Assembly (NCBI RefSeq): GCF_004000785.1
Contig: NZ_BILX01000026.1
Location: forward strand, 1 to 64,000
Reading direction: 5' to 3'
From: Paenibacillus ehimensis NBRC 15659
Lineage (GTDB): Bacteria > Bacillota > Bacilli > Paenibacillales > NBRC-103111
DNA: 64,000 nt
Below the pieces are notes generated by a model. That model was not told the DNA's origin. It searched no databases and worked only from the letters and a program-made list of their open reading frames with translations. The position numbers and the translations under genes are program-made. Shown piece after piece: positions 8,725 through 18,416 of the stretch (the first letter of the stretch is position 1; each line of letters starts with the position of its first letter).

Positions 8725-10783
8725 ATGGCTGTCCCTGTTGCTTGGCGCCGCGACGGTATTGTTTCTCGCGATGGTGGCGGCGTTTCAATGGGTATCCCGC
8801 CACGGTTCGGACGCGGAGGCTGTACGGCGGTATGAAGCGCTGCGCAAACCGGGCAAAGCCCGCAAGAAGCAAGCGATGTACAGCGTGTTGCAGCAGTTGT
8901 ATCGCCTATGCGAACGCGTGCCAATCCTGCGCGCTTATTTGCTTCATATTCGCAAACGAATGACCATTCTCCGGCTTGGCGACGAATGGAAGCTTCGGCT
9001 GGAGACGATGCGGACGGCACTGCTGATTTGGGGCGTGCTGCTCGCGGCGGCTGTTCCGCTGGCGATCGGCGTGCGCGACCCGGCCACGCTCGGCATGATT
9101 GGCATCGGCTTCTGGGTTGGCCACGGAATCCTTTCGGACAATCTGGTGCATCGGCTGGAGACGCGACTGCTTCGGCAACTCCGGCATTTCTTTTCGGATG
9201 TGCGCCATCATTATCATCGGCACGGCATGGTGGAAGAAGCCGTTTATGAAGCGGCGGACGGCGCGTCGTATGAGATGGCGCTGCACGGACACGAAATATA
9301 CGAAGTGCTCACGGCAAGCGACGCCGAGCAGCGGCTGGCGCAGTATATCGAGAGCGCGCCGAACCGCTATTTGCAGGGCTTGGCCGGGCTGTCGCATCTG
9401 GTGAAGGAATACGGCGACAAACGAACCGCAACCGGTTCCGTGTACTTGAAGGCGCTTGGGAAGCTTGCGACCGAACTGAATCTGGAACTGCTGCGCCGCG
9501 AGCGCCTCAGTTTCCTGTTGCAAGGACTGACCGCCATCGCGCTGTTGCCGCTCTTGTTTACCCGGCCGATCGAAGCTTGGGCCAGCCATTACTTTCCGGC
9601 CATGGACGCCTTTTATGCGAGCACGACCGGCTGGATCGTGAAAATCGGCCTGATGGCGGTCGTATGGCTGTCCTACGTCCTGCTGCGGAACATTCAGGAG
9701 CTGGACGCGAGTCCAAAACCAACCGGCCGAAAAAGATGGGAGAAACGGGTTTACGAATGGCCGTGGATGCGCTGGCTTGTGCATCGTTTAGGTCCCGCCC
9801 CCGGTTCCCGGGAAGCTGACCGCATGGTCAAGCTGCTTAAAGACACCGCATCGCCGCTTCGGCTGGAATGGCTCTATGTGCAGCGCATCGTGGCGGGGGG
9901 CATGGCTTTTTTGGCTGTGCTCGGGATGTTTATGGCGCTTCATGCCGCAAGCCGGCATCAAATCTTGTATGCGCCGGTAAAGCCGGGCATCCTGTTCGGC
10001 CAACTTTCGCCGGAGGAGGAAGCCAGGGCGCGCGAGGCGGCGGCGCTCGATCGCCGCATCATCGATCGCGCAAAGGAGGTGAAGCACCGCACCGAAGAAA
10101 CGGTGATGGCCCTGCTCCGCAGCGAAACGCCGACGGCGAATCAGGACGATCAGCTTCGCGCCGCGGCTCGGCGCATTTTGGGCAAGCTCACGAAGCTGGA
10201 CAATCAGTATGTGAAATGGTGGGAAGCGCTCCTCGCCGCTCTCGCGGGATGGGGCGGCTACGCCATGCCGGTCGGCGTTCGGTTGTTCCAGCGGCGCATG
10301 CGGCAGATGGAGATGAAGCATGAAGTGGACCAACTGCATGCCGTCATCGCCATGCTGGCGGATCTGGACCGGATGTCGGTCGAGCATCTGCTCATCTGGA
10401 TGGAGCAGTTTGCCCGCGTTTTCAAGGAACCGCTGCAAACGTGCTTGCTCCATTTCGAACAGGGCGCGGATCAGGCGCTGGCGCAGCTGAAAGAGGATGC
10501 GCCGTTTGTGTCGTTCGTCCGCACGGTCGAGAAGCTGGAACTGGCGGCGCAAAGTTTGCCGATCCGGGAAGCGTTCGACGACCTGGAGTCGGAACAGGCT
10601 TACGCGCAGGAGCAGCGCAAACAGGAGTATGAGCAATTGATCGAGCAAAAGGCAGGCTGGGGAAAATGGATCGGGTTTGCGCCGATGATGGCCCTCATTT
10701 TCGGCTATCTGGTCATTCCGCTCGTCATCGTCAGCTTGCATCAGATGTCCGTTTACTACGAACAGCTTCAGCGCATTCAGTAA
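8714..10783 (+). CDS. TadB/TadC-like inner-membrane platform protein
   Basis: 689 aa integral membrane protein. Hydrophobic helices lie near residues 5-27, 95-125, 275-300 and 315-335, in a second set near 400-425 and 505-530, and close to the C-terminus (PMMALIFGYLVIPLVIVSL). The spacing of two membrane sets around two cytoplasmic helical regions suggests a fusion of TadB- and TadC-like halves, which are usually separate ~300-aa proteins. The start is ATG 8714 after GGGGGG, overlapping cpaF. Platform proteins of this kind couple the CpaF motor to pilin extraction from the membrane. Confidence 0.72.
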   Translation: MRLEWLSLLLGAATVLFLAMVAAFQWVSRHGSDAEAVRRYEALRKPGKARKKQAMYSVLQQLYRLCERVPILRAYLLHIRKRMTILRLGDEWKLRLETMRTALLIWGVLLAAAVPLAIGVRDPATLGMIGIGFWVGHGILSDNLVHRLETRLLRQLRHFFSDVRHHYHRHGMVEEAVYEAADGASYEMALHGHEIYEVLTASDAEQRLAQYIESAPNRYLQGLAGLSHLVKEYGDKRTATGSVYLKALGKLATELNLELLRRERLSFLLQGLTAIALLPLLFTRPIEAWASHYFPAMDAFYASTTGWIVKIGLMAVVWLSYVLLRNIQELDASPKPTGRKRWEKRVYEWPWMRWLVHRLGPAPGSREADRMVKLLKDTASPLRLEWLYVQRIVAGGMAFLAVLGMFMALHAASRHQILYAPVKPGILFGQLSPEEEARAREAAALDRRIIDRAKEVKHRTEETVMALLRSETPTANQDDQLRAAARRILGKLTKLDNQYVKWWEALLAALAGWGGYAMPVGVRLFQRRMRQMEMKHEVDQLHAVIAMLADLDRMSVEHLLIWMEQFARVFKEPLQTCLLHFEQGADQALAQLKEDAPFVSFVRTVEKLELAAQSLPIREAFDDLESEQAYAQEQRKQEYEQLIEQKAGWGKWIGFAPMMALIFGYLVIPLVIVSLHQMSVYYEQLQRIQ

Positions 10784-10859
10784 GCGGACATGTTGCGGCG
10801 CTTTCCAAACGGGAAGTGTCTTTTTTATTTCGAATTTCATTTGAAGGAGAGATCGGTTC

Positions 10860-11339
10860 ATGTCCAACGCGCAAAAAGCACTTGTGATGGCGGCAGGCAT
10901 TTTTCTTGCCATCGCGCTCATTACCCTTGCCGTCGTATTGTTTATTTCCGCGCAAGACTCCACCAAGGCGGCGCAAAGCAATTTCAGCAATATCCAGACG
11001 GAGCTGTCGCAAACGGCGTTTACGGTGTACGACAACACGACGTTGTCGGGCAGTCAGGTGGTCAACGCGCTGCGCAAGTTCAGCGATCAGGACCAGTTCG
11101 GCATCCAGATTGTCACCGGGAAAAATCCGGCGGGTCAGTGGTATGGCAAGGTGATCAACACGGGTGTTCCGATCGACAGCGTGACCTACGGCTCAGTGGT
11201 TGGTGAAGCGCCGGGGCAACTGAGCCATGCGCTCGATGAAGCGAATATCAACTACGTCAATCCGAGCGGCAAATTTCGGGCGCAACTGGTGCATGACAGC
11301 AGCAACGTCATTCGCGGCATTGTGTTTCGGCAGCAGTAA
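10860..11339 (+). CDS. pilin-like protein, single N-terminal membrane helix
   Basis: 159 aa, start ATG 10860 after GAAGGAGAG. A short positively charged N-terminus and one hydrophobic helix (residues ~8-31) precede an extracytoplasmic domain with a conserved LSGSQVVNALRKF motif. The next pilin-like gene carries a related motif (VSGAEVAQSIARL), so the two are paralogues. Size, architecture and position straight after the TadB/C-like gene suggest a major or minor pilin subunit. There is no typical Flp-type prepilin cleavage motif visible, so the assignment is by context. Confidence 0.65.
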   Translation: MSNAQKALVMAAGIFLAIALITLAVVLFISAQDSTKAAQSNFSNIQTELSQTAFTVYDNTTLSGSQVVNALRKFSDQDQFGIQIVTGKNPAGQWYGKVINTGVPIDSVTYGSVVGEAPGQLSHALDEANINYVNPSGKFRAQLVHDSSNVIRGIVFRQQ

Positions 11340-11368
11340 GCGTCCTTACAGACATCACAACGCTGATG

Positions 11369-11405
11369 GGGCGTCCTTTCGGGTATAGACGGACGCCCAG
11401 TTTTT
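11369..11405 (+). terminator. terminator after first pilin-like gene
   Basis: GGGCGTCC (11369-11376) pairs with GGACGCCC (11391-11398), then AGTTTTT. It would limit read-through from the first pilin-like gene into the later ones, a common way to make the major pilin more abundant. Confidence 0.75.
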
Positions 11406-11420
11406 CCAAGGAGGAAGCCG

Positions 11421-11810
11421 ATGGAACATGCCCCCAGAACGATGCTGGAAATGAGCGTGGCCTGTCTTCTCTTTCTGATGGCCGTAACAAGCGGACTGCT
11501 ACTCTTTCAAACCGGGGCCGCGCTGAACGCCACCGCCTATGTGTCGGGAAAGTCGCTGGATCGCAACATGCAGATGACGTTTTCGCCGATTGCCGGCGAC
11601 GGCACCGTATCCGGCGCAGAGGTAGCGCAATCCATTGCCCGGCTGGAGACGGGAGACGCGGAAATTGTGGTGGACGGCGTTCGATACGTGCCGCCGCTCG
11701 ATCGGGACCCGTTCGTCCCCGCCGGCATTCGCCTGAATGCCCGGTATACGGCAGTCGCCCAGCGAGATGCGTCCGGACAACTGGTGCGTCTCATTTTCGC
11801 TTTACGCTAA
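11421..11810 (+). CDS. pilin-like protein, paralogue of the preceding one
   Basis: 129 aa, start ATG 11421 after AAGGAGG. One N-terminal membrane helix (residues ~9-30) is followed by a small domain containing VSGAEVAQSIARL and VVVDGVRYVPP. The first motif aligns with LSGSQVVNALRKF in the upstream gene. It is probably a minor pilin or a pseudopilin of the same machine. It lies 10 bp before the next gene. Confidence 0.62.
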   Translation: MEHAPRTMLEMSVACLLFLMAVTSGLLLFQTGAALNATAYVSGKSLDRNMQMTFSPIAGDGTVSGAEVAQSIARLETGDAEIVVDGVRYVPPLDRDPFVPAGIRLNARYTAVAQRDASGQLVRLIFALR

Positions 11811-11820
11811 GGAGAATGCC

Positions 11821-12369
11821 ATGAACAGTATCTCGAAAGTTTTCGCGGCGCTCATTGCCGTTCTTTTGCTCTACCTCTACCCCATTTCCGCAGCCTTCGA
11901 CCAGCAGGACGATATTTCGGAACTGGTCGTCCTGAAAGCGACGACAACGTTTGTGGATGCAGTGCGGGACAAGGGCTTTGTGTCGCCGAGCATGTATACG
12001 GACTTTATGGAGGCGATTGCGGCAACGGGCAACACCTTCGATGTGCAAATGGAACACGGAAGCAAAAAGTACGTGCCGGTTTACGACGACCCGACAAGGC
12101 CGGATACGTTTCGGGGCAGCTACGAAGTGCACTACGACCTATTTTACAACGCGCAGATTTTGCCTGTGCTCTTCCCGAACAGCGCGGCCGCAAAAGACGA
12201 TCCGGCGCGACGCTACAAGCTGCGGGTCGGCGACACGTTTGCGGTCACGGTCAAAAATACGAACCGGACTCAAAGCACGATTCTGTTCGATTTTCTGAAC
12301 CAGGCCATCAGTCCGAACGAAAAAATCTTCATTCCTTACGGCGGGGTGGTGCGCAATGAGGCTGATTGA
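11821..12369 (+). CDS. secreted/anchored pilus-locus protein
   Basis: 182 aa, start ATG 11821 with AAGGAG upstream. N-terminal hydrophobic helix (residues ~5-24, FAALIAVLLLYLYPISAA), then an extracytoplasmic domain with no recognised motif. It overlaps the next gene by 14 bases. The position within the pilus operon suggests a minor pilin or pilus-associated envelope protein. Confidence 0.6.
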   Translation: MNSISKVFAALIAVLLLYLYPISAAFDQQDDISELVVLKATTTFVDAVRDKGFVSPSMYTDFMEAIAATGNTFDVQMEHGSKKYVPVYDDPTRPDTFRGSYEVHYDLFYNAQILPVLFPNSAAAKDDPARRYKLRVGDTFAVTVKNTNRTQSTILFDFLNQAISPNEKIFIPYGGVVRNEAD

Positions 12370-13339
12370 ATGGGCCATTGTCGGGGCGCTCATTTTCCTG
12401 CCGTTTGCGACCGTGAACCGGATCGAGGTCGAAACGCAGCGAAAGGCGCTATTGACCGAGCTGCGCTATAACGCCGCGCTGGATGCGGCGGTGGATGACG
12501 CGGCGCGGATGTTGACCGTCAATGCGAACCAGCAGCGGGAGACGCAATACGAATCGGCCAAGCGGGTGGCGCTGAACAAGGACGAGGCGATTGCCGCTTT
12601 TTATCGGACGCTGTACGCAAGCTTCGGCATTGCCGACGATCCCGTTGCCCAAGGCGTGCTGGGTCGGTATATCCCGGCTATTGCGGTGATTGGTTACGAC
12701 GGCTTCTACGTCTATGCCGAGGAGGAGTGGACGGGAGCGGACGGGAACACGGAACGGAAACCGGTTTGGGGAGCGAAAAAGCCGTATGCCTACGCCGATC
12801 AAACGGGCAACAGCCTTTCGTTTACGCTGGACGATTTCGTCCTCGCTTACGATGCGGGCAGCCGGAGCTGGCACGAAGGCTTGCGCGCCGACGTCGGGCA
12901 GCAGACAAATATTGCGCTATTAAAGGATGCGGTGCGATTTGAGCAGGTGCGCCGGAGCACCATCGTCCGCGCAATTGAAGACGAACTCGCGTACCGGATC
13001 AATAAACACAACGAATCGGTTTCCCGATTTGGTCTCTCCTACACGTTTACATTGCCAACGATTTCACAGGAAGAATGGAACAATACCGTGGATGACGTCG
13101 GGGTGCTTGCTTTCATCCAGGGCATTCCGATGGGAGGCAAGTTTTACAACAATTACGCCCTCGGCGGAAGCCGAATACTCAAGAAACCGGAGATTGTCGG
13201 AGCCAGGAAAGGAAGCATGAAGGTGTATTACCGCAGCACATGCGGCTTTGCTTATCCGGTGGAAGAGACGTTTTCCAGCGAAAAAGCGGCCGCGCAAAAA
13301 GGCTATATGCCGCTGGACTGTCCTGTCTCGCCATCTTAA
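12356..13339 (+). CDS. TadE/pseudopilin-like envelope protein
   Basis: 327 aa, overlapping the previous gene. A hydrophobic N-terminus (residues ~5-20, EWAIVGALIFLPFATVNRI) leads into a helical segment rich in Ala, Asp and Arg, then a large folded domain (PAIAVIGYDGFYVYAEEEW). The layout of an N-terminal helix plus a large external domain fits a minor pilin, possibly a tip protein. I do not recognise the C-terminal domain. Confidence 0.6.
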   Translation: MRLIEWAIVGALIFLPFATVNRIEVETQRKALLTELRYNAALDAAVDDAARMLTVNANQQRETQYESAKRVALNKDEAIAAFYRTLYASFGIADDPVAQGVLGRYIPAIAVIGYDGFYVYAEEEWTGADGNTERKPVWGAKKPYAYADQTGNSLSFTLDDFVLAYDAGSRSWHEGLRADVGQQTNIALLKDAVRFEQVRRSTIVRAIEDELAYRINKHNESVSRFGLSYTFTLPTISQEEWNNTVDDVGVLAFIQGIPMGGKFYNNYALGGSRILKKPEIVGARKGSMKVYYRSTCGFAYPVEETFSSEKAAAQKGYMPLDCPVSPS

Positions 13340-13454
13340 CGAGACGGCGGTGATTTCGGAAAGTGGACACGCCGTCAGATCGGCTCTATGATGAACCTGA
13401 CAGTAGAAATCTTCCAAACTTGTCATGATCCCTATTAAGAGAGGAGCGAATTGC

Positions 13455-14567
13455 GTGAGAAAATGGGTATTTTCAGGACTTGTCGCCGCGATGATTTGCA
13501 GCCTGTTCAGTGCGACGGCAAGCGCGGCAGGCAACCCTCCGTCTTTTGTCAGCGTCGTCATGGACGGACAAAAAATCTGGTTTCCCGATGCGCAAGCATT
13601 TGTCGATGAAAACAACCGGACGCTCGTGCCGGTTCGATTCATCGCGGAAAAGATGGGCGCAAACGTAGGCTGGGAGCCCAAAAGCATGACCGTACCGATT
13701 GAACGGGACGACCTGCATATTGTGCTTACGATCGGCGATAGCAAGGCGCTCGTCAACGGTAATGAAGTGACCTTCGATTCGAAGGCGATCACCAGCGGCG
13801 GCCGGACGTTTGTCCCGCTGCGTTTTGTCAGCGAAGCGCTGGGGGCGGAAGTGAATTGGGATAGCCCGACATCGACCGTCTTCATTTCCACACAAGAAGA
13901 CGCCAATGCGAAGTATGATGAATGGGGCCGCCTGATTCGCACAACCCATTTGCCGAAGAACGCGAAAGATTACCCGTACATTCTGGCCGATGTGCCGAAT
14001 GAAGCGTATGAGATGGCCTATCCCTACTCGCATCCTACGGACAGCAAGGTTTCATCGGTATTGTATTCAACCATACCGGAATTCAATAAGAAAAACGTGG
14101 ATATATGGATGAACCGGTTGAAAATGTTCGGCGCGCTGTGGCTGAATGTGGACTACAAAACGATTGACGATTCTTGGGCGCAGGCGGTATTCGCCACGAA
14201 AATGCAAAGCTCCAATGCGGAATTGAAATATATCCGGCGGTATGTGGAGTGGGTTAAAGAAAACAAGATTCAGACCGAAGGATACCTTGATCCCGAGCCT
14301 TCCATGATCTATAAAGACGGGTTTGGAAATAATTATGTACGTTCCAAGTTCAGAATCAAATTCAACTCATTCACGGAAAGTAAAAATTTGCTGTACGATG
14401 AGCGGTTCCCCAATGATCGCAAATTCGATAAGCAGGTTTGGTACGAAGGTTACGCGGATATTTCCCTTTCCACGAATGTTGGCGGCGATTGGGGCAGTAC
14501 ATTGAAAGTCGATCCGGGAGCCAGTTTATTCCGCAATTATTTCATCAGAAAGGCGGACTCGGAATAG
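13455..14567 (+). CDS. secreted stalk-domain (copper amine oxidase N-terminal-like) protein
   Basis: 370 aa, start GTG 13455 after GAGAGGAG. A signal peptide (RKWVFSGLVAAMICSLFSATASA) is followed by two tandem stalk repeats of the copper-amine-oxidase N-terminal type: VDENNRTLVPVRFIAEKMGA and SGGRTFVPLRFVSEALGA. This domain is abundant in Paenibacillaceae secreted proteins and usually acts as a carbohydrate- or wall-associated stalk, with no oxidase activity. The C-terminal ~200 residues are of unknown fold. The gene abuts the large secreted protein gene (TAGATG junction), so both are probably expressed together as surface partners of the pilus. Confidence 0.82.
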   Translation: MRKWVFSGLVAAMICSLFSATASAAGNPPSFVSVVMDGQKIWFPDAQAFVDENNRTLVPVRFIAEKMGANVGWEPKSMTVPIERDDLHIVLTIGDSKALVNGNEVTFDSKAITSGGRTFVPLRFVSEALGAEVNWDSPTSTVFISTQEDANAKYDEWGRLIRTTHLPKNAKDYPYILADVPNEAYEMAYPYSHPTDSKVSSVLYSTIPEFNKKNVDIWMNRLKMFGALWLNVDYKTIDDSWAQAVFATKMQSSNAELKYIRRYVEWVKENKIQTEGYLDPEPSMIYKDGFGNNYVRSKFRIKFNSFTESKNLLYDERFPNDRKFDKQVWYEGYADISLSTNVGGDWGSTLKVDPGASLFRNYFIRKADSE

Positions 14568-17500
14568 ATGAAGAAAAACAAATTCATAAAATCGGCGTTG
14601 AGCGTGCTTCTGGCATGCTCTTTTTTATTTTCGGGTTTTCCTTTCGCAGCGAAAGCCGAAACCCCAAAAGTAAGAACTGAGGCAGGAAAAATCAGCTTTG
14701 AAATCACCAGTACGGCTGCAACATCGTCTATTAGATACAGAACCGTGGGTTGGACGGTGCGCCGTGACCAATTATGTTCGAATACGACGCCCAAGCAGTG
14801 TGGCGATCCGAGAAGCGGCCAACATGCTTCATTTTTGGACCAGCAAGTACGGCAAGTAGGACAGGAACCGAATCCGCCGATCCCCGGCCAGCCTGTCACG
14901 ACCTATTACGAAGTCAGCGAGGCGCTTGTCACGGAAGGCATGTGGAACGCGGGCATGGGCGACATCAAAGACAACGACGACTTATATTTGTATGCCATCA
15001 TGGTGTCCATCGACGGAAACGGCAACGTGCGCAAAGGGCCCTTTTATACGTTAGATGAGATCAAGAGAGCCGAACCTTGGGCGCACCCGGACGACTTGGA
15101 CGATTATTTCGGCATTCATGTACCCTATCGAAGCGCGGAATTTCCCGTCGATGTCATTGCAAAAACCGTAGACGGCATAGTCATTCAAAGACCGGAAGTT
15201 ACATTTCTAAAGGGCGAGTACAAAGTCGGGGAAACGATCAATCATGAATTTCCCGAAACGATTGAGGACAACGGAAAAACGTATACGATCGTTCGTTCCT
15301 ATTTATCGCCCAAGCAGGACCCGACGCGGAAAGACTGGCTGCAAGAAGACCCGGAAACCAATCCGAAGGTGCGAACGCGAAGCTTTACGGTGCATCTGGG
15401 CGGAACGGACGCGGTTGCCGAATATGCGGAGAACAATCCGGTGAAGGCCATCTATCAAAAAGAAGACGGCACCAAACTCAAAGAAGTGGACAAAGGCGTT
15501 TTCGCAACCGGCGAGGAAGCGAACCATACGTTCGAAGGACAAATCACTTCCGGCGGTCAGACGTATGAAATCATCCGCTCTTACATTACGAACAATAACA
15601 AACCCGACGAGAAGCTGTTCATTCAGGAAAAAGGCGACCCCAAGCTCAAAGAGCGCTCCATTCTGGTGGGATCGGGCGGCTCCAACTTTATCGGCATTTA
15701 CAAAATTCCCTCCTCGGTAACGGTCGCGTCCCGGATTGAAGCGCCGGAAACGGTCGACCAAAACGTGACCGAAGTGGACGGGAATTTTGTTTTTGAAGTC
15801 AAGTCGTTAAAAAATTTGCAGTCATACGAAATCACGGATATTCGAAATGCCAGGCTCGTTCAAACGGGCGACAAAACCGGAAACCTCTCCGGCACGTCAA
15901 CGAGTAAAACGATTCCGATCAAAATCCCGTTCACGTCCGGCGACAAAGTGAGCGTGCAAATCACCGTCGTTGTGAAGGATGTGGACGGCAATACGGGGGA
16001 CTCGACATCCGATCATACGGTACGCAAAGGCGACGGCGACGGAAAACCGCAGCCCGGCGCTTCCCAGCAGGCCGAAGCGATGGAGCCAAGCGCTTCTGCT
16101 GTCATTCAGGCGGATGCGCGCGGCGCAGAAAAATTTGATGTGCTGCAAGGCATTCCGACTTCAGAGAACCTGTATGTGAACGCTTTGGCCAAATCGTACT
16201 TGTATCGCAACACGTTCACGGAAACGACCGGCACGAAGCAATACCCGATTCAGGTGAGTAAAACATATACCCTCACCTGGACGGAGACGCGATCCGGCCC
16301 GCCCGATGCGGACGGGAATCCGACCACCATTACCGTTCCGCGTTCAGATACACAGACGGTCACCAAAAACTATTCGATTGAACGCAAGTACAGCTTCTGG
16401 ACGATTCAAAATCTCGAAGTGTACGGCATTCAAAAGGCGACGGTCTCCAATTATGCGCTTCCTTCGGGAACAGTTACGCTGGAGCCGAATGGCTATACGC
16501 CGCCAACCGTTTCCGCTGCGCATGATGCGTCGCTCAGCGCGCATATGACCGATCCGGTCTATTCGAATGTGACGCTGCCCGGACAAACGATTTCCGGCGG
16601 TTCCAGCCGGCCTTCCGTACCGAACGAGGACTGGACAAACGAGGCCGAGAGAGCTATTGGCAAGATCAAGGTAAAAAACGACTCGTTCGTTTTTAACGGA
16701 AATACAATCATGGACAACCGAATCGTTGAGGAAAAAGCGCCGACGCCGGGGGCGATACCGGCCCCGCCGATGATTGGGCAAGATGTGCTGTACGGCAAAG
16801 GTTATCTCATTGACGCTTTCAAAACAAACAAAGCGAATCAACCGAGCACCGGCACCATCTTTTATACGCTGGTCAAGGGCATTGGCGGCGGGGAAAACAA
16901 GAGCTATCCGATCGGCGGCATCAATCCGGTGACGGTGCATACGCCGGTGGTGAACTACGCCTCGGTGTCGGACGATCAGGCCCACAACCAGAAAACGCAG
17001 CCGACTGCCGGGCGGTCGGCGCTCATTCTGGACCGGCCCTTCTCCGTGACGATTCCGACAAGCGGCCCGCACATGGACATCAAGGGCTACGGAAATCGGG
17101 ATTATGCCAAGTATGTGAGGGACAAGCAGGTACGCTTTCCGTTCGATGTGTACAAAGCGGATCGCACGTCGTTCGTCCCCAAGGACACGTGGGTGTCCAT
17201 CCCGGTCGGTCAGTTGCAGACGACCTTCTACTTGCCCGTTTGGGTGGACGAGGGCCATTACGACGTGTTATTCCGAACGTTTGCCGAGAATAGTCCGGCC
17301 TCCTTTACGTCCCAGATGAATGCCAATCTGGACTTGTCCAACCATGTGGCTGCGCAGGTGGTTCCAGTGGAAGTGATCGGACGTCTCTATGATTTCCGCA
17401 TCACCGACATTGCCGATTTTGCCTGGGAATCGGTGTTCCGCACCCAAAAGGGCAGCGCGACGCCGACAGGAAACGCCTACTGGGTCGGCACGAAAGGCAT

Positions 17501-18392
17501 TGACGGCGCACCGCGCGGCAATACCCCTCCTTACGTGCTGCCGGTACGGCAAGGCAGTCACCCGGAGAGCGGCAAGAAAAATGTTGCGGTCAAAACGGGT
17601 TACCATGTCAAATTCGAAGTCATGACGAAAGGCAACATGTTCGGCTCGGGCGACGGCATCCTCATTACACCGACGTTTTATTTTGTGGACAGCAAGGGGA
17701 AGAACAGGCAGGAAGTCGATCTCTACTATCATTCAGGCAGTCAGCGGTTTATTCGTATTGGCTCCAGCGACGATGTGGAGAAACGGTATGTGACGCTCGA
17801 CGCTCGCCTGCGCAATGTGCCGAAGCAGGAGTTGACCGGCACCGCCGCAACGCTTTGGTCGCTGAACGGTTCGCCCGGAGCGAGGCAGACGTTTATCGAT
17901 CAATATGTAAAGGATGCGCAGAAGCCGACCTATGTGGGCGGCTACGATATCATGCTGCTGCCGCCTCAGCTTCGGACGTTTGTCGGAAGCACGCAGGTGC
18001 CCTCCGGCATCGATGCGGCCCGCGCCAACGCTTCGGTTCAGCGATGGCGGGGGGACTACAGTTTGCCCGCCGCGCCGTACGTGGTGCCGAAAGGCTTCAA
18101 TCTGGCGGAGTACGGCCGCACGCACCGGCTGGACGACCATGCGCCCGTATTTCTGAAGGATGGGTACATCATCGTCAATTTCAACATCGAAACGATCCGC
18201 AATCAAGACTTGAACCATCCGCATCTGCAATACAAAAACGCGCCGCTGGACAATCAGTGGCGGATGGAAGGGTTTCAGCCCAGCTTCGTCGATCCATACG
18301 GGGCAACGTTCTCCCTGCTGGACGGCGACGTCGTCTTTTATCATGCCAATTTGTCCAGCCACGACGACTTTGGGACGGGAGGCACCCATTAA
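14568..18392 (+). CDS. giant secreted surface protein (1274 aa) with MucBP-like repeats
   Basis: A signal peptide (KSALSVLLACSFLFSGFPFAAKA) is followed by a long extracellular chain. Two related modules lie at about residues 195-290 and 291-385, each with an 'Y...DG..L/I', 'GE..NH.F' and 'G.TY.I.RSYL' pattern like MucBP-type adhesin repeats. A low-complexity linker lies near 490-510, and the C-terminal half contains beta-rich regions of unknown family. There is no LPXTG sorting motif or SLH domain at the C-terminus, so anchoring may be non-covalent or through the pilus. Its likely role is adhesion or pilus-tip decoration, inferred from architecture and position only. Confidence 0.75.
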   Translation: MKKNKFIKSALSVLLACSFLFSGFPFAAKAETPKVRTEAGKISFEITSTAATSSIRYRTVGWTVRRDQLCSNTTPKQCGDPRSGQHASFLDQQVRQVGQEPNPPIPGQPVTTYYEVSEALVTEGMWNAGMGDIKDNDDLYLYAIMVSIDGNGNVRKGPFYTLDEIKRAEPWAHPDDLDDYFGIHVPYRSAEFPVDVIAKTVDGIVIQRPEVTFLKGEYKVGETINHEFPETIEDNGKTYTIVRSYLSPKQDPTRKDWLQEDPETNPKVRTRSFTVHLGGTDAVAEYAENNPVKAIYQKEDGTKLKEVDKGVFATGEEANHTFEGQITSGGQTYEIIRSYITNNNKPDEKLFIQEKGDPKLKERSILVGSGGSNFIGIYKIPSSVTVASRIEAPETVDQNVTEVDGNFVFEVKSLKNLQSYEITDIRNARLVQTGDKTGNLSGTSTSKTIPIKIPFTSGDKVSVQITVVVKDVDGNTGDSTSDHTVRKGDGDGKPQPGASQQAEAMEPSASAVIQADARGAEKFDVLQGIPTSENLYVNALAKSYLYRNTFTETTGTKQYPIQVSKTYTLTWTETRSGPPDADGNPTTITVPRSDTQTVTKNYSIERKYSFWTIQNLEVYGIQKATVSNYALPSGTVTLEPNGYTPPTVSAAHDASLSAHMTDPVYSNVTLPGQTISGGSSRPSVPNEDWTNEAERAIGKIKVKNDSFVFNGNTIMDNRIVEEKAPTPGAIPAPPMIGQDVLYGKGYLIDAFKTNKANQPSTGTIFYTLVKGIGGGENKSYPIGGINPVTVHTPVVNYASVSDDQAHNQKTQPTAGRSALILDRPFSVTIPTSGPHMDIKGYGNRDYAKYVRDKQVRFPFDVYKADRTSFVPKDTWVSIPVGQLQTTFYLPVWVDEGHYDVLFRTFAENSPASFTSQMNANLDLSNHVAAQVVPVEVIGRLYDFRITDIADFAWESVFRTQKGSATPTGNAYWVGTKGIDGAPRGNTPPYVLPVRQGSHPESGKKNVAVKTGYHVKFEVMTKGNMFGSGDGILITPTFYFVDSKGKNRQEVDLYYHSGSQRFIRIGSSDDVEKRYVTLDARLRNVPKQELTGTAATLWSLNGSPGARQTFIDQYVKDAQKPTYVGGYDIMLLPPQLRTFVGSTQVPSGIDAARANASVQRWRGDYSLPAAPYVVPKGFNLAEYGRTHRLDDHAPVFLKDGYIIVNFNIETIRNQDLNHPHLQYKNAPLDNQWRMEGFQPSFVDPYGATFSLLDGDVVFYHANLSSHDDFGTGGTH

Positions 18393-18416
18393 ATTCACCA
18401 GACGGGAGGGATAAAC

